Origin: Candidatus Pantoea formicae
GTDB taxonomy: Bacteria; Pseudomonadota; Gammaproteobacteria; Enterobacterales; Enterobacteriaceae
DNA length: 64,000 nt
NCBI RefSeq assembly: GCF_011752625.1
Contig: NZ_VWXD01000005.1
Coordinates: 124,001 to 188,000, forward strand
Direction: 5' to 3'
A program made the translations under genes and the position numbers. Shown piece after piece: positions 42,944 through 53,932 of this stretch. The notes beneath the pieces were generated by a model. It made no database searches, had not been told where the DNA came from, and worked only from the letters and a program-made list of their open reading frames with translations. How positions within the stretch are numbered: position 1 is the stretch's first letter; each line of letters begins with the position of its first letter.

Positions 42944-44154
42944 TGACTGGATTTTGGATTACCCTGATTATTTTGCTGGTGGCGGCATCCGTGCTGTTCG
43001 TCAGTGCGGGCTGGCGTCAGCGTGAAGCCAGCAGTGGCGACCGCGATCGCCTGAACACCGATTTTTATCAGCAACGTCTGCGTGAACTGGAGCGCGATGA
43101 AGAAGAAGGCGTCGTGGCAGAACGCCCTGAGATGGTACGTGAACTGCAGCAAACCTTGCTGACCGATGTGCCCACGGAGCACGCTGCACGCATTCATCAC
43201 AGCAGCCGTTGGATTTTACTGCCGGGTGTGATTGTGCTGCTGCTGGTGTCAGTGGGTTTCTATCTGAAAACCGGCGGATTGGGGCAACTGGCAGGTTGGG
43301 TGAGTGTGCAACAGGAGTATCCTGAACTGCGTGCCCGCTTAATGGATCCGAAAGCCACGCCATTGACGATGGAAGAGTTGGCACGTTTACAATTGGGATT
43401 GCGTAGTTCATTGCAGAACGATCCTCAGAACCTCAACGACTGGACGATGCTAGGTCGTCTGGGCATGGTACTGAACAATGCCACCAGTGCGAGTCAGGCT
43501 TTCCAGCGCGCACTGCAACTGGCGCCAAACAACCTGGAACTGCAGCAAGATTACGCCGAGGTTCTGACACGCTCCAGCGATCCGCAGGATAACCGTCAGG
43601 CGAATGTCTTGCTGAAAGATCTGTTAAACCACGATAGCAACAACGTGCGCACGCTGAGTCTGTTGGCATTTAATGCTTTTCAGCAGCAGCAATATGATGA
43701 GGCGATAAGCACGTGGCAGGCGATGCTGAAGGTGCTACCGGCAGGTGATAAGCGTATCACTATGATTCAGCGCAGCATTGAACAAGCGAAAACGGATGCA
43801 GGGCAGCAAAATAGTCACCTGGCATTGACGGTGAGTTTAGCTCCGCAGGCAGAAAAAATGTTACCGCAAGGCGGAGTGATGTATATTTCTGTGTCTGACG
43901 GTGTTTCACCGGTGCCTGTGGCTGTGAAGCGTTTACCGCTGAGCCACTTCCCGTTATCGCTCACGCTGGATGACAGTAACGCCATGATGCAAGACCGCCT
44001 ACTTTCGGCGCAGCATCAGGTGCAGGTCCGGGTGCGTATCTCGCGCGATGGTAGTGCCAATCCTCAATCTGGGGACTGGTTTGGTCTAAGCGCGGTTACC
44101 CCTTGGGATGGTCATCAGCAACTGGCTGTGGAAATTAATCAACAGCAGCCCTGA
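42943..44154 (+). CDS. ccmI: Apocytochrome chaperone CcmI (TPR protein)
   Basis: A 403-residue membrane protein that presents apocytochromes to CcmF/CcmH. Two membrane helices (about residues 4-22 and 87-106) border a basic loop; TPR repeats (LNDWTMLGRLGMVLNNATSA; NNVRTLSLLAFNAFQQQQYD) and a C-terminal domain follow. Last ccm gene; mlaA begins 35 nt later. Confidence 0.93.
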   Translation: MTGFWITLIILLVAASVLFVSAGWRQREASSGDRDRLNTDFYQQRLRELERDEEEGVVAERPEMVRELQQTLLTDVPTEHAARIHHSSRWILLPGVIVLLLVSVGFYLKTGGLGQLAGWVSVQQEYPELRARLMDPKATPLTMEELARLQLGLRSSLQNDPQNLNDWTMLGRLGMVLNNATSASQAFQRALQLAPNNLELQQDYAEVLTRSSDPQDNRQANVLLKDLLNHDSNNVRTLSLLAFNAFQQQQYDEAISTWQAMLKVLPAGDKRITMIQRSIEQAKTDAGQQNSHLALTVSLAPQAEKMLPQGGVMYISVSDGVSPVPVAVKRLPLSHFPLSLTLDDSNAMMQDRLLSAQHQVQVRVRISRDGSANPQSGDWFGLSAVTPWDGHQQLAVEINQQQP

Positions 44155-44189
44155 AGCGATACATTTTTCAACCGCACAGGGAGATAAGA

Positions 44190-44957
44190 ATGAATAACCG
44201 CCTGACCGGTCTGGCGCTGGCCAGCTTGCTGCTGGTGGGATGTGCCAGTTCAAAACCGGCGGATCCGACGCAGCCTGCGCAGCGCAGCGATCCGCTCGAA
44301 GGCTTTAACCGCACGATGTTTAACTTCAACTACAACGTGCTGGATCCTTATGTCGTGCGTCCGGTTGCGGTTGCGTGGCGCGACTACGTGCCAGTGCCTG
44401 CGCGCAGTGGTTTAAGTAATTTCCTGGGAAACCTGGATGAACCTGCCAGCATGCTGAACTCGATTCTGGTGGGAGAGCCGCGTCAGGCGGGGATCCACTT
44501 TACGCGTTTCTTCCTCAATACCGTGTTGGGGTTGGGCGGATTTATCGATGTGGCCGGCAAAGCGAATACAGAGTTGGCGCGTGAAGTACCGCACCATTTT
44601 GGTAGCACTCTGGGTCGTTACGGTGTGGGCTACGGTCCATACGTGGTGCTGCCGGGTTACGGTAGTTTCACGGTGCGTCAGGATGGTGGCGACTATGTTG
44701 ATACGCTCTACCCGGTGCTGAGCTGGCTCACCTGGCCAATGTCGATTGGCAAATGGACACTGGAAGGCGTGGAAACGCGTGCACAGCTGCTCGATTCAGA
44801 TGCAATCCTCAAGCAGCAGCAAGATCCGTATGCCTTTATACGTAATGCCTATTTCCAGCGTAATGACTTCCTCGCCAATGGCGGCAAGTTGAAGCCGGAA
44901 GAGAACCCGAACGCCAGCGCGATTCAGGATGATTTAAAAGATATCGATTCACAGTAA
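44190..44957 (+). CDS. mlaA: Outer-membrane lipid asymmetry lipoprotein MlaA
   Basis: A 255-residue lipoprotein (VacJ) that removes misplaced phospholipids from the outer leaflet and passes them to MlaC. The lipobox LLVGC puts lipidation at C18; the family marks DPLEGFNRTMFNFNYNVLDP, FFLNTVLGLGGFIDVA and GVGYGPYVVLPGYG are present. Located next to ccm here, but next to yfdC in E. coli. Confidence 0.95.
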   Translation: MNNRLTGLALASLLLVGCASSKPADPTQPAQRSDPLEGFNRTMFNFNYNVLDPYVVRPVAVAWRDYVPVPARSGLSNFLGNLDEPASMLNSILVGEPRQAGIHFTRFFLNTVLGLGGFIDVAGKANTELAREVPHHFGSTLGRYGVGYGPYVVLPGYGSFTVRQDGGDYVDTLYPVLSWLTWPMSIGKWTLEGVETRAQLLDSDAILKQQQDPYAFIRNAYFQRNDFLANGGKLKPEENPNASAIQDDLKDIDSQ

Positions 44958-44962
44958 AAATC

Positions 44963-44991
44963 ATGGCGACTTTCACAGTCGCCATTTTTTT
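44963..44991. terminator. Bidirectional terminator between mlaA and the MFS gene
   Basis: ATGGCGACT-TTCAC-AGTCGCCAT with AAAAA to the left and seven T to the right. Confidence 0.9.
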
Positions 44992-46501
44992 ATGCCTGCT
45001 TTACGGGCTGCTTGAGTAATATGCCCACCCACACTGCGCACCCAAGCGTTATCGCTGCCAATCCGTAGAGCAGGATAAAATACGCCTGCTCCACATTGTT
45101 TATCAGCAAGGGGACAGGAATCTGGGGCAGCAGTTCATGTGCTTGCAGAACGTGGCTACCCGATAACCATACCGCTGCTTTATCGCGTGTCACGGTGTCC
45201 AGAATGGGTAAACTCTGCTGGAGGCCCAGCCGATTGAACAGCGCGAGCAGCGCCATCACTATCGCCAACGCCATCCCTTCACCCGCCACACGCACAGTGT
45301 TAAATAAACCTGCCGCCATACCTGCACGTTCAACGGATACCGCCGACACGGCCAGCCCGTCCATTAATCCCCATGGCAATGCGGCACCCATGCCGGTCAC
45401 AAACATTGAGCCAGCGAGAACGATGAGTCCATCCGTTTTTATCGCATGTGCCATGCCGATTAAACCCAGGGTTGCCAGCAGCAAGCCTGCCACTGAGATT
45501 TTCCCCGGATTAAACCAACGTGTTAGCCAAGCCGCAACGCCAGGAAAGATCAACATCGGAGCTGTGAGTGCCAGCAAGATGACCGCGCTTTGTGTTTCGC
45601 TAAGATCACGCGCGCCGATTAAAAATAGCGGGATAACAATCAACAGCACTACGTAGCAATAGCAGGTTGCCACCGGCAACAGCAGCACGCCGGCAAAATG
45701 CGGCTGACGCAGCAGTGCCAGAGTGAAAACCGGATGGGCGATACGCTGCGTGTGGCGGACAAACAATGCGCCGGCCAGCAGAGTCGTGGCCAACCCGATG
45801 AACACCGTCAGTGACAATGGTCCGTATTGCGGTAGCAGGATCAGTGTAGTGGTGACGGCGAGGAGGGCGAGGCTAAACAATGCCGTTCCGCGTATGTCTG
45901 CCGGCGCGGATGGCGGGGTCTTCAAGGCAGTGATACTGAGATGTCCCGCCAGTCCGATTACCATTGCCATGGCAGCCAACAGCGCATACACCCAACGCCA
46001 GCTGAGCGCATCGGTGATGATGCCCATCACTAGGGGGCCGAATGCCAGGCCAACGCCGAACAAAGTACCTAGTAAACTGAAAACCCGCGTGCGTGCTGGC
46101 CCGCTGTAGAGATGCGCCAGCGCCGTGGCACCCCCCGCCAGCGTCAACGCGGCGGCAATGCCCTGCAAGGCACGATAAATGCCGAGTGTTAATGTGCGAC
46201 TGGTGAGGGCAATCATCAGGGAGCTGACAGCGAATAGCGCCAGTCCGGCGATGAATATGCGCTTATGTTGAAGCTTGTCGGCCGCCACGCCAGCCGCTAA
46301 TAAGCCACTGCCAAAGGTCAGCATAAAGCCATTGGTTAGCCAGGCGAGCGACAGTGGTCCCCCGTGAAGATCCCTGCTGATTGCGGCGGTGGTCACCACG
46401 CCGCCGGTAAAACTCAAAGGGAGTAATAGCGCTGCCAGTAAAATCGCTAAGGTCGCACTGATGTTGACGCCTGAAGAGGAGGTGCTGCTGATTTCCGTCA
46501 T
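44990..46501 (-). CDS. MFS transporter, DHA2 drug exporter type
   Basis: A 503-residue protein with fourteen predicted membrane segments. Seen are SLAWLTNGFMLTFGSGLLAA near residue 52, the motif-C-like LLGTLFGVGLAFGPLVMGII near 143 and AGMAAGLFNTVRVAGEGMAL near 395. Probably an efflux pump. It is divergent from a LysR gene that is its likely regulator; the pair is inserted between mlaA and fadL relative to E. coli. Confidence 0.87.
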   Translation of the reverse strand: MTEISSTSSSGVNISATLAILLAALLLPLSFTGGVVTTAAISRDLHGGPLSLAWLTNGFMLTFGSGLLAAGVAADKLQHKRIFIAGLALFAVSSLMIALTSRTLTLGIYRALQGIAAALTLAGGATALAHLYSGPARTRVFSLLGTLFGVGLAFGPLVMGIITDALSWRWVYALLAAMAMVIGLAGHLSITALKTPPSAPADIRGTALFSLALLAVTTTLILLPQYGPLSLTVFIGLATTLLAGALFVRHTQRIAHPVFTLALLRQPHFAGVLLLPVATCYCYVVLLIVIPLFLIGARDLSETQSAVILLALTAPMLIFPGVAAWLTRWFNPGKISVAGLLLATLGLIGMAHAIKTDGLIVLAGSMFVTGMGAALPWGLMDGLAVSAVSVERAGMAAGLFNTVRVAGEGMALAIVMALLALFNRLGLQQSLPILDTVTRDKAAVWLSGSHVLQAHELLPQIPVPLLINNVEQAYFILLYGLAAITLGCAVWVGILLKQPVKQA

Positions 46502-46608
46502 TGCGTGTCTCGTACAAAATGGAATAGATGACGTAACAGACTATTGCGGATATAAAAGAGGATAAATGGGCTATAACTCCACTCTTTGCGGACGTAAGGT
46601 TTATTATC

Positions 46609-47505
46609 ATGGACAGTCTTACCTCATTGAGCGCTTTTGTGCGTACGGCTGAAACACTCAGCTTTGTGCAGGCAGCACAGCTGTTGGGCATTTCTGCCTC
46701 TGCAGTGGGGAAAAATGTCGCTCGGCTTGAACAACAGCTTGGGGTAAGACTGTTCAATCGCAGCACACGCAGTGTGAGTCTGACAGCCGAAGGGGCGCTG
46801 TTACTGGCACGAACACGTCCCATCCTTGAGCAACTTCGTGACGTTGAAGCGGAGATCACCCAAGCCGTTGCCCATCCAAGTGGCAAACTGCATGTGTCAT
46901 TACCGGTGGTAGGGTATCGATTGATTACGCCACTGCTCCCGCAATTTCATCAGCTCTATCCTGACGTTGAATTGGATTTTGATTTTAGCGACCGACTGGT
47001 CAATGTGATTGATGAGGGGTTTGATGTCGCTATCCGCAGTGGCGAGATGCAAGATTCACGGTTACAGGCGCGTACGCTAGGACCTTTTCGTTTTGTGCTT
47101 TGCGCCAGTCCAGACTACCTTGCAGCAAGAGGTGCGCCATCGGTGAGTGCTGACTTGGCACAGCATCACTGCATTTTCTTTCGTTTTCCCGCAACAGGGT
47201 TGATTCAACACTGGGAACTGGCGGATCTTCGCGTTACCGGAGATTTCCAGCCCGCTAAATCACTGACGCTAAATAATATCGAAGCGATGGTGCAGAGCAC
47301 GTTAGCCGGTATGGGTATCAGCTATATCCCTGATTTTGTAGTGCGCGAAGTGCTGGAACAGGGCAAGTTAGTGGAAGTGCTTCCGGGGAGCTGCGTTCGA
47401 GAAAGTGGTTTTTCGGCAATCTGGCCGGGTCGCTATCTCTCACCGCGCGTGCGTTGCTTTATTGATTTTCTCGCCGAGCACTGGCCGGTTCCCCGTTGCC
47501 AATAA
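46609..47505 (+). CDS. LysR-family regulator
   Basis: A 298-residue LysR-type regulator of the group with start MDSLTSLSAFVRTAETLSFV and HTH LGISASAVGKNVARLEQQLG. The effector domain has the common text FDVAIRSGEMQDSRLQARTL and GMGISYIPDFVV. Divergent from the MFS gene across 107 bp. Confidence 0.9.
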   Translation: MDSLTSLSAFVRTAETLSFVQAAQLLGISASAVGKNVARLEQQLGVRLFNRSTRSVSLTAEGALLLARTRPILEQLRDVEAEITQAVAHPSGKLHVSLPVVGYRLITPLLPQFHQLYPDVELDFDFSDRLVNVIDEGFDVAIRSGEMQDSRLQARTLGPFRFVLCASPDYLAARGAPSVSADLAQHHCIFFRFPATGLIQHWELADLRVTGDFQPAKSLTLNNIEAMVQSTLAGMGISYIPDFVVREVLEQGKLVEVLPGSCVRESGFSAIWPGRYLSPRVRCFIDFLAEHWPVPRCQ

Positions 47506-47530
47506 AAACGGCGACATTGCTGTCGCCGCT
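47504..47530 (-). terminator. fadL terminator
   Basis: Minus strand CGGCGACA-GCAA-TGTCGCCG followed by TTTTTATT, 20 nt after the fadL stop; also placed to stop the convergent LysR gene. Confidence 0.85.
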
Positions 47531-47549
47531 GTACACACCTTTGTTGGCA

Positions 47550-48833
47550 TCAGAACTTGTAGTTAAAGCCCGCGCCGTACAGCCAAGCTTTGCCGTCGGA
47601 GTTAAAGGTATATGAACCTTCTTTGATGGTGACTTTCTGGCCGTGCATGTAGGAAATACCCAAATCAATAGAGGCATCTTCATTGATGGCATAAGATGCA
47701 CCGGCACTCAGCCACAGGCGATCCTGATCCGGGATGGAGATAGAGCGTTTGTCAGCCGGTACTGGGCTGTCATCAAACGCAATACCGGTACGGAAGGTCC
47801 AGTTATCATCATAGAAATAGGTGGTACCCAAGGCGATGCGGTAGGCATCGTGGTAGCCTTCATCTTTGTAGAACAGCGTTTGGCCATTGCTGCCAGTGGC
47901 TTTCAGCTCCTGGAACTGACTCCAGCTGGTGTAAGCCATGCTGTAGTGAACTGCCCACTGTGGCGCCACTTTATGCCAGCCAGATATTTCCCACATTTCT
48001 GGCAGATTGAGCGTCAACGAACCTGGAATCGTCGCTCCACCGGTACCATAAGGCAGTCCTAACAACTGCGCTTGCGGTAAGGAGTTAACAAAGGTAGGTA
48101 AGTCGCTGCGGTAGTTGCCGTCGAAATCGATTTTTACCTCAGAACGGTAGGTAAAGCCGAAGCGGTTGTTTTTGTCCACTTCATACAAAATACCTGCGTT
48201 CCAGCCGTATCCCCATTTATTACCGTTCAGGTGTGCCACTTTGGTGTCAGCTGGCAGGCCCAGTGCAGAACCGGCTTCACCGGCATAACGTTCGATTTTG
48301 GCTTTGGCATAAACCGCATCAAATCCAAGGCCGAAGCTGAAATGCTCATTCAAACGATAAGCCGTACTGATGTTAAAGTTACCGGTCTGCAGATCGGTTT
48401 TACCGCCGTATCCGCCTGCGGTGTAACCATCATTAAACTCTGTTGCCAGGCCATAGTTCGACGTAACAGATGCACCAACCCACCATTGATCGTTAATCGG
48501 TTGGACATAATGAATATTGGGCACCCACTGATTCGGCGCAATATTGCTGGCATTCAGGCTGCGTCCGGTAGGGCTTTGGCCCGTAATATTCACATCAGGG
48601 TCAATATAAACAGCACCGATAGAGAACGAAGGGCGATCCATCAGTGCCATGGTCGCGGGGTTGCGGCTGGCGGATGCAGCGGTATCGCCCATCGCACCTT
48701 CACCCGAATATGCACGACCTAAACCAATTGCTGAGAATTCATTAAGTTGAAAGCCTGCGGCGTAAACTTGGGATGAAATGAGCGCCACTGCAGCTGCCAC
48801 AGCTGACTTTGCAAACAGGTTCTTATGGTTCAT
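47550..48833 (-). CDS. fadL: Long-chain fatty acid outer-membrane channel FadL
   Basis: A 427-residue 14-strand outer-membrane barrel that imports long-chain fatty acids. The signal peptide ends ...SSQVYA, and the mature N-terminus [20 protein letters not shown] with NPATMALM forms the family hatch. It ends in aromatic F (GAGFNYKF). ATG at 48833 has GAGG 8 nt upstream. Two FadR-like sites lie about 90-130 bp upstream. Confidence 0.95.
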   Translation of the reverse strand: MNHKNLFAKSAVAAAVALISSQVYAAGFQLNEFSAIGLGRAYSGEGAMGDTAASASRNPATMALMDRPSFSIGAVYIDPDVNITGQSPTGRSLNASNIAPNQWVPNIHYVQPINDQWWVGASVTSNYGLATEFNDGYTAGGYGGKTDLQTGNFNISTAYRLNEHFSFGLGFDAVYAKAKIERYAGEAGSALGLPADTKVAHLNGNKWGYGWNAGILYEVDKNNRFGFTYRSEVKIDFDGNYRSDLPTFVNSLPQAQLLGLPYGTGGATIPGSLTLNLPEMWEISGWHKVAPQWAVHYSMAYTSWSQFQELKATGSNGQTLFYKDEGYHDAYRIALGTTYFYDDNWTFRTGIAFDDSPVPADKRSISIPDQDRLWLSAGASYAINEDASIDLGISYMHGQKVTIKEGSYTFNSDGKAWLYGAGFNYKF

Positions 48834-48921
48834 GACCACAACCTCATCTAGATTTATTATTAAACGTTGTTACGTCGCGTAACAAAGGACGGCGGATTGT
48901 AGGGACTGACGATAAAGACAC

Positions 48922-48938
48922 ATATCAGACCAGTGCGA
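48922..48938. promoter_or_regulatory. FadR-like site 1 upstream of fadL
   Basis: ATCAGACCAGT (48924-48934) matches half of the FadR consensus (CTGGTCTGAT on the other strand). The 17-bp boundaries are approximate. Second site directly next to it. Confidence 0.5.
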
Positions 48939-48943
48939 CGAGT

Positions 48944-48960
48944 ATAGGTCCGACCTGTGT
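48944..48960. promoter_or_regulatory. FadR-like site 2 upstream of fadL
   Basis: ATAGGTCCGACCTGTGT contains AGGTCCGACCT, a near-perfect FadR palindrome. E. coli fadL is likewise repressed through two FadR sites. The 358-bp fadL-yfcZ gap holds these sites and divergent promoters but no gene. Confidence 0.65.
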
Positions 48961-49191
48961 ATTTGTTGCAATATTGTTTTTTAAATATTTCCAATTTGAT
49001 CGATAAAATCAGATCTGCTTAACAAAATCTTGTCGGTGCTCATTCAGCATAGCGGTCAAATTTGTTCTGGATCAATTTTTAGTGTGATATTCGTCACTTA
49101 GCCGCAGGGAGATAGATGGCAGCCCGCATGGGGCGTACAATTTGCGTTAGGAAATGATCCGCTTGAATTGATTTATCGTCAGGAGAGAGCA

Positions 49192-49488
49192 ATGACTGAT
49201 GCCATTAAAAAATGCAGTGCTAACGAAACCGCAGCCTGCTGCTGTGTGGATGTGGGCACTGTGATGGACAATACCGATTGTACCGCCAGTTGGTCTGGTG
49301 TGTTCGCTGACCGCCATGCCGCGGAGGCGATGTTGGTGCACCTGAGCGACAAAGCGCGTCAGGTGGAATCCGATCCCTGTGATATTCGCTCCGCTTTTAT
49401 CGAGGAAGCAGCTGGGGTACGCCTCAATGTTGATTTCACCTTTGCTTGCCAGGCTGAAACCCTGATTTTCCAGCTCGGCTTACGCTAA
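49192..49488 (+). CDS. yfcZ: DUF406 family protein YfcZ
   Basis: A 98-residue protein of the DUF406 family, function unknown. The start at 49192 has AGGAGAGA just upstream; the protein begins MTDAIKKCSANETAACCCVD with a cysteine cluster, then SGVFADRHAAEAML and a C-terminal FTFACQAETLIFQLGLR. Same position between fadL and fadI as in E. coli. Confidence 0.9.
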   Translation: MTDAIKKCSANETAACCCVDVGTVMDNTDCTASWSGVFADRHAAEAMLVHLSDKARQVESDPCDIRSAFIEEAAGVRLNVDFTFACQAETLIFQLGLR

Positions 49489-49495
49489 TCCTACT

Positions 49496-49532
49496 GCTGC
49501 CGGAAGCCCTTTCGGCAGCGTTTTCTCTTTTT
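49496..49532 (+). terminator. yfcZ terminator
   Basis: GCTGCCG / CGGCAGC arms with a 10-nt loop followed by GTTTTCTCTTTTT. Confidence 0.85.
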
Positions 49533-49599
49533 CGTGTCTTCCCTCGCACTTTTTTTCTTCTGTTATTGGCGACTTAGTGACACCTGGTTAACACTGATG

Positions 49600-49616
49600 A
49601 TCAGGTCAGACCTGTT
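49600..49616. promoter_or_regulatory. FadR operator of fadIJ
   Basis: ATCAGGTCAGACCTGTT fits the FadR consensus closely (GGTCNGACC core). It lies 40-56 bp before the fadI start, where FadR would repress in the absence of fatty acids. Confidence 0.8.
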
Positions 49617-49655
49617 TGGCAATGATGCTACGGTCGTAAATTACAGGTGAGTGCA

Positions 49656-50966
49656 ATGAGCAAAGCGCAGCCGCTGCTGACGCGTCAGGGCGAACGTATC
49701 GCCATAACCCACGGATTACGCACACCTTTCGCACGTCAGGCGAGTGATTTTCACGGCATTCCGGCGTTAGAGTTGGGACGCATGGTGGTATCTGAGCTAA
49801 TGGCACGCAGCGAATTACCGGTTGAGGTGATCGATCAACTGGTATTTGGTCAAGTGGTGCAGATGCCGGAAGCGCCGAATATCGCGCGCGAAATTGTTCT
49901 CAGCAGCGGGTTGAGTGTGCACACCGATGCCTACAGCGTCAGCCGCGCGTGCGCCACCAGTTTTCAGGCGGTGGCCAATGTGGCGGAGAGCCTGATGGCC
50001 GGTACCATTGATGCCGGCATTGCAGGGGGAGCGGATTCCTCTTCGGTACTGCCGATTGGCGTCAGCAAAACGCTAGCACGCGCATTGGTCGATCTCAATA
50101 AAGCACGGACCTTCAGCAAAAAACTGCAAATTTTACGCCGTCTGCGTCCGCGCGACCTGTTGCCGGTGCCACCCGCGGTGGCGGAGTTTTCTACCGGGTT
50201 GCGCATGGGAGATACCGCAGAGCAGATGGCAAAAACACATGGCATCACGCGCGAGCAGCAAGATGCGCTGGCGCTGCGATCGCATCAACATGCGGCACGC
50301 GCCTGGCAGTCCGGTGTATTGGCGCAGGAAGTGATGCCCGCGTTTGTACCACCGTGGAAAGCGCCGATTGAGCAGGATAACAATATCCGCTTCAACGCCA
50401 GCGCCAGTGATTACGCCAAACTCCGCCCGGCATTTGATCGTCGCCATGGTTCAGTTACTGCCGCTAACAGCACGCCACTCACGGATGGCGCAGCGGCGAT
50501 GATATTAATGCGTGAAGGTCGCGCACGTGAGCTGGGTATCACTCCGCTTGGCTATCTACGTAGCTACGCCTTCACCGCAATCGATGTCTGGCAGGACATG
50601 CTGCTCGGTCCCGCTTATGCCTCACCGCTGGCGCTGGAACGTGCGGGGATTACCCTCAACGAGTTGACGCTGATCGATATGCATGAGGCTTTTGCTGCCC
50701 AAACCCTGGCCAATTTGAAAATGTTCCGCGATGAGCGCTTCGCCCGCGACGTGCTCAATCGGCCGCATGCGCTGGGTGAAGTCAATGAAGAGCGTTTCAA
50801 TGTGCTGGGCGGTTCGATTGCTTATGGTCACCCCTTTGCTGCGACGGGTGCGCGTATGATCACTCAAACATTGCAGGAACTGCGGCGACGCGGTGGAGGA
50901 CTGGGATTGGTCACCGCCTGTGCGGCGGGGGGGTTAGGCACCGCAATGGTTCTGGAGGCCGAGTAA
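49656..50966 (+). CDS. fadI: 3-ketoacyl-CoA thiolase FadI
   Basis: A 436-residue thiolase, beta subunit of the second beta-oxidation complex. The acyl-enzyme Cys is in [16 protein letters not shown] (about residue 97), with [27 protein letters not shown] and the C-terminal [12 protein letters not shown] at 49656 gives exactly the E. coli length; a GTG nine bases earlier is possible. Confidence 0.96.
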   Translation: MSKAQPLLTRQGERIAITHGLRTPFARQASDFHGIPALELGRMVVSELMARSELPVEVIDQLVFGQVVQMPEAPNIAREIVLSSGLSVHTDAYSVSRACATSFQAVANVAESLMAGTIDAGIAGGADSSSVLPIGVSKTLARALVDLNKARTFSKKLQILRRLRPRDLLPVPPAVAEFSTGLRMGDTAEQMAKTHGITREQQDALALRSHQHAARAWQSGVLAQEVMPAFVPPWKAPIEQDNNIRFNASASDYAKLRPAFDRRHGSVTAANSTPLTDGAAAMILMREGRARELGITPLGYLRSYAFTAIDVWQDMLLGPAYASPLALERAGITLNELTLIDMHEAFAAQTLANLKMFRDERFARDVLNRPHALGEVNEERFNVLGGSIAYGHPFAATGARMITQTLQELRRRGGGLGLVTACAAGGLGTAMVLEAE

Positions 50967-53095
50967 TGAGTTCATCCGCATTCCATTTACAGATGCGCCT
51001 CGATCATGTGGGTGTCATCACCATCGATGTGCCTGGCGAGAAAATGAATACGCTCAAGGCCGAGTTTGTACCACAAATAAAAGCGGTGCTGGCCGAAGCG
51101 CGCAGCAACCCGCAATTAGCAGGATTGGTGCTGATTTCGGGTAAGAGCGATAACTTTGTGGCAGGTGCTGATATCAGCATGATTGCCAAATGCCAGACCG
51201 CAGAGGAAGCTGAAGGATTGGCACGGCAGGGGCAGGAAGTGATGGCGGAAATTGCCGCGTTACCCTTCCCGGTGGTGGCGGCCATTCATGGCGCTTGCCT
51301 CGGTGGGGGGCTTGAACTGGCGCTTGCCTGTAGTGCCCGCATCTGTACTCTGGATGAGAAAACCCGGCTAGGACTGCCAGAGGTGCAGTTAGGTTTACTG
51401 CCGGGTTCAGGTGGCACACAAAGGCTGCCAAAGCTGATCGGCGTGCCACAGGCGTTGCCGTTAATACTCAGTGGCAAACAGCTGCGTGCCAAGCAGGCGT
51501 TAAAGCTTGGCGTGGTTGACGATGCGGTTCCGCTGTCCATTCTGCTTGAGACAGCAATTGCACAGGTACATAAAGGAAAGGTTTTACGGCGTGAGCTAAC
51601 ACTTCGCGACCGCATCATGCAGGCTCCCTTGGTGCGTTCCTTACTATTTGCGATGGCAAAACGTCAGACCGACAGCAAAACCCAGGGCAATTATCCGGCA
51701 ACAGATCGCATCCTGCAGGTCGTTCGCATAGGGCTGGATCAGGGCAGCAACGCCGGGCACGCTGCCGAGGCACGTGCTTTTGGTCAGTTGGCGATGACGC
51801 AGGAATCAGCCGCACTGCGTAGCCTGTTTTTTGCGTCGACCACCATCAAGAAAGAGGCAGTGGCGGACGCAGAACCACGGCCACTGAAACAAATTGGTGT
51901 GCTGGGTGGTGGGCTGATGGGCGGAGGCATTGCCAGCGTCACTGCGCTGAAAGCCGGTTTACCGGTGCGTATTAAAGATGTTGATCTCAACGGCGTGAAT
52001 CATGCGCTGCAGTACAGCTGGGATCTGCTAAGCCAAAAGGTGAAGCGGCGCCAGATGAAACCTGCTGAACGGCAACAGCAGATGGCTCGCATCAGCGGCG
52101 GGACTGATTATCAGGGGTTTAGTCATCGCGATGTCGTGGTTGAAGCCGTATTTGAAGATTTGGCGCTCAAACAGCAGATGGTGGCGGAGGTTGAGAATCA
52201 CTGCCAACCGCAGACGATTTTTGCTTCTAACACCTCATCGTTGCCGATTGGGGATATCGCAGCCAATGCGCAGCGACCAGAGAATGTGATTGGTCTGCAT
52301 TATTTCAGCCCCGTCGACAAGATGCCGCTGGTGGAGGTGATTCCTCATGCGGGGACTTCAGCCGCAACCCTGGCAACCACCGTACAACTGGCGCGCCAGC
52401 AGGGCAAAACAGCGGTAGTGGTGGCGGATCGCCCTGGTTTCTACGTCAACCGTATTCTCGCACCCTATATAAATGAAGCCATGCGCTGTCTATTGGAAGG
52501 CGAACCGGTTGAGCATATTGACAGATCACTGGTGAAGTTTGGTTTCCCGGTCGGACCGTTGCAGTTACTGGATGAAGTGGGTATTGATGTCGGCAGCAAA
52601 ATCAGTCCCATCCTAAAGCAAGCTTATGGTGAGCGATTTAGCGCGCCAGAAGCGGTGAATGCTATCCTCGCCGACGGCAGAAAAGGGCGCAAAAACAACA
52701 AAGGTTTCTACCTTTACACGCGTTCGCGTTGGCCGGGGAAGCGCAAAGTTGATGACAGCCTCTATAGGTTGCTGAATATCAAACCTCAGGCAAAACAGAG
52801 TGAAGAGCAGATTGCAGAGCGCTGTGTGATGATGATGCTAAACGAAGCGGCACGTTGCCTTGATGAGGACGTGATCCGCAGTGCGCGCGATGGTGATATT
52901 GCTGCTGTGTTTGGCATCGGTTTCCCCCCATTTCTGGGTGGTCCGTTCCACTATATGGATCAACGTGGCGGACTTGACATCACCAACACATTACGCGCAT
53001 TAATGCAGCAACAGGGGGAGCGTTTTGCGCCCTGTGAAGCATTGATGACATTGTCAGAAACGCAAACGAATTTTTACACTTCTGCACAATCATGA
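50966..53095 (+). CDS. fadJ: Fatty acid oxidation complex alpha subunit FadJ
   Basis: A 709-residue bifunctional enzyme: enoyl-CoA hydratase domain at the N-terminus ([36 protein letters not shown] with the catalytic Glu pair) and 3-hydroxyacyl-CoA dehydrogenase domains behind ([13 protein letters not shown] near residue 312; [22 protein letters not shown]). It starts within the fadI stop (TAATG), giving translational coupling. E. coli FadJ has 714 residues. Confidence 0.96.
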   Translation: MSSSAFHLQMRLDHVGVITIDVPGEKMNTLKAEFVPQIKAVLAEARSNPQLAGLVLISGKSDNFVAGADISMIAKCQTAEEAEGLARQGQEVMAEIAALPFPVVAAIHGACLGGGLELALACSARICTLDEKTRLGLPEVQLGLLPGSGGTQRLPKLIGVPQALPLILSGKQLRAKQALKLGVVDDAVPLSILLETAIAQVHKGKVLRRELTLRDRIMQAPLVRSLLFAMAKRQTDSKTQGNYPATDRILQVVRIGLDQGSNAGHAAEARAFGQLAMTQESAALRSLFFASTTIKKEAVADAEPRPLKQIGVLGGGLMGGGIASVTALKAGLPVRIKDVDLNGVNHALQYSWDLLSQKVKRRQMKPAERQQQMARISGGTDYQGFSHRDVVVEAVFEDLALKQQMVAEVENHCQPQTIFASNTSSLPIGDIAANAQRPENVIGLHYFSPVDKMPLVEVIPHAGTSAATLATTVQLARQQGKTAVVVADRPGFYVNRILAPYINEAMRCLLEGEPVEHIDRSLVKFGFPVGPLQLLDEVGIDVGSKISPILKQAYGERFSAPEAVNAILADGRKGRKNNKGFYLYTRSRWPGKRKVDDSLYRLLNIKPQAKQSEEQIAERCVMMMLNEAARCLDEDVIRSARDGDIAAVFGIGFPPFLGGPFHYMDQRGGLDITNTLRALMQQQGERFAPCEALMTLSETQTNFYTSAQS

Positions 53096-53290
53096 ATAGG
53101 CGCACAGATTCAGCGGGTTAGTTATGGCGTGATGGAGTAGGTGCTGCGGCGCCATTCTGAGATATGCTTATTTAATAAACAACCGGTTGACTATACTGAA
53201 GCCATTGGGGTAAAACACAGCGTTCATTCGTAGAATGACGCGTCTGGTGCTGTGGTACCCGACGATATCGACAAACAACAGCGGTGCTTT

Positions 53291-53773
53291 ATGCAAGTTT
53301 TTATCATGCGTCATGGCGACGCAGCTCTGGAAGCAGCGAGTGATTCGGTTCGCCCTTTAACGATCTGTGGTTGTGACGAATCGCGTCAGATGGCGAGCTG
53401 GCTGAATGGCCAGGCGCTGGATATCGAACGGGTGTTAGTGAGCCCTTATTTGCGTGCTGAGCAGACGCTCGCCACGGTGCGCGAAGCCCTGAAGTTACCG
53501 GAAGGGCAGGATGTGTTGCCTGAACTGACGCCGGGTGGCGATCCTGGCATGGTGGCTTGTTATCTCCAGGCTCTGGCACAGAAGGGTGTAAAATCGGCGT
53601 TGGTTATTTCGCATCTGCCGCTGGTGGGTTATCTGGTCTCAGAACTTTGCCCGCAGGAAGCGCCACCGATGTTTGCGACCTCGGCTATCGCCTATGTGAA
53701 CTTTGATGCAGAAGCCTGCGAAGGCAAACTGGAGTGGCAGGTCAGCCCGTCCAAATTGGCCAAAGCGATGTAA
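53291..53773 (+). CDS. sixA: Phosphohistidine phosphatase SixA
   Basis: A 160-residue histidine phosphatase of the RHG group, acting on phosphohistidine (NPr of the nitrogen PTS in E. coli). The catalytic RHG is in MQVFIMRHGDA (H8), with VISHLPLVGYL holding the second His. The start at 53291 gives the family length; its ribosome site is weak. Confidence 0.94.
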   Translation: MQVFIMRHGDAALEAASDSVRPLTICGCDESRQMASWLNGQALDIERVLVSPYLRAEQTLATVREALKLPEGQDVLPELTPGGDPGMVACYLQALAQKGVKSALVISHLPLVGYLVSELCPQEAPPMFATSAIAYVNFDAEACEGKLEWQVSPSKLAKAM

Positions 53774-53787
53774 ATTCGCCGTTCTAT

Positions 53788-53816
53788 GGGCCGCAGCAGC
53801 GGCCCTTTCCTTTTCC
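53788..53816 (+). terminator. sixA terminator
   Basis: GGGCCGC-AGCA-GCGGCCC followed by TTTCCTTTT, 15 nt after the stop. Confidence 0.85.
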
Positions 53817-53932
53817 CCGTTATCACTGCCGCATCCACTCCAGTCACTTACGCCTGTAAGCCCGCGGGGAGCCTTTCGCTTACCACCTTATTACCGTTTG
53901 AATCACTGCGGATGAAAGTGCTGCGTGTTGAT

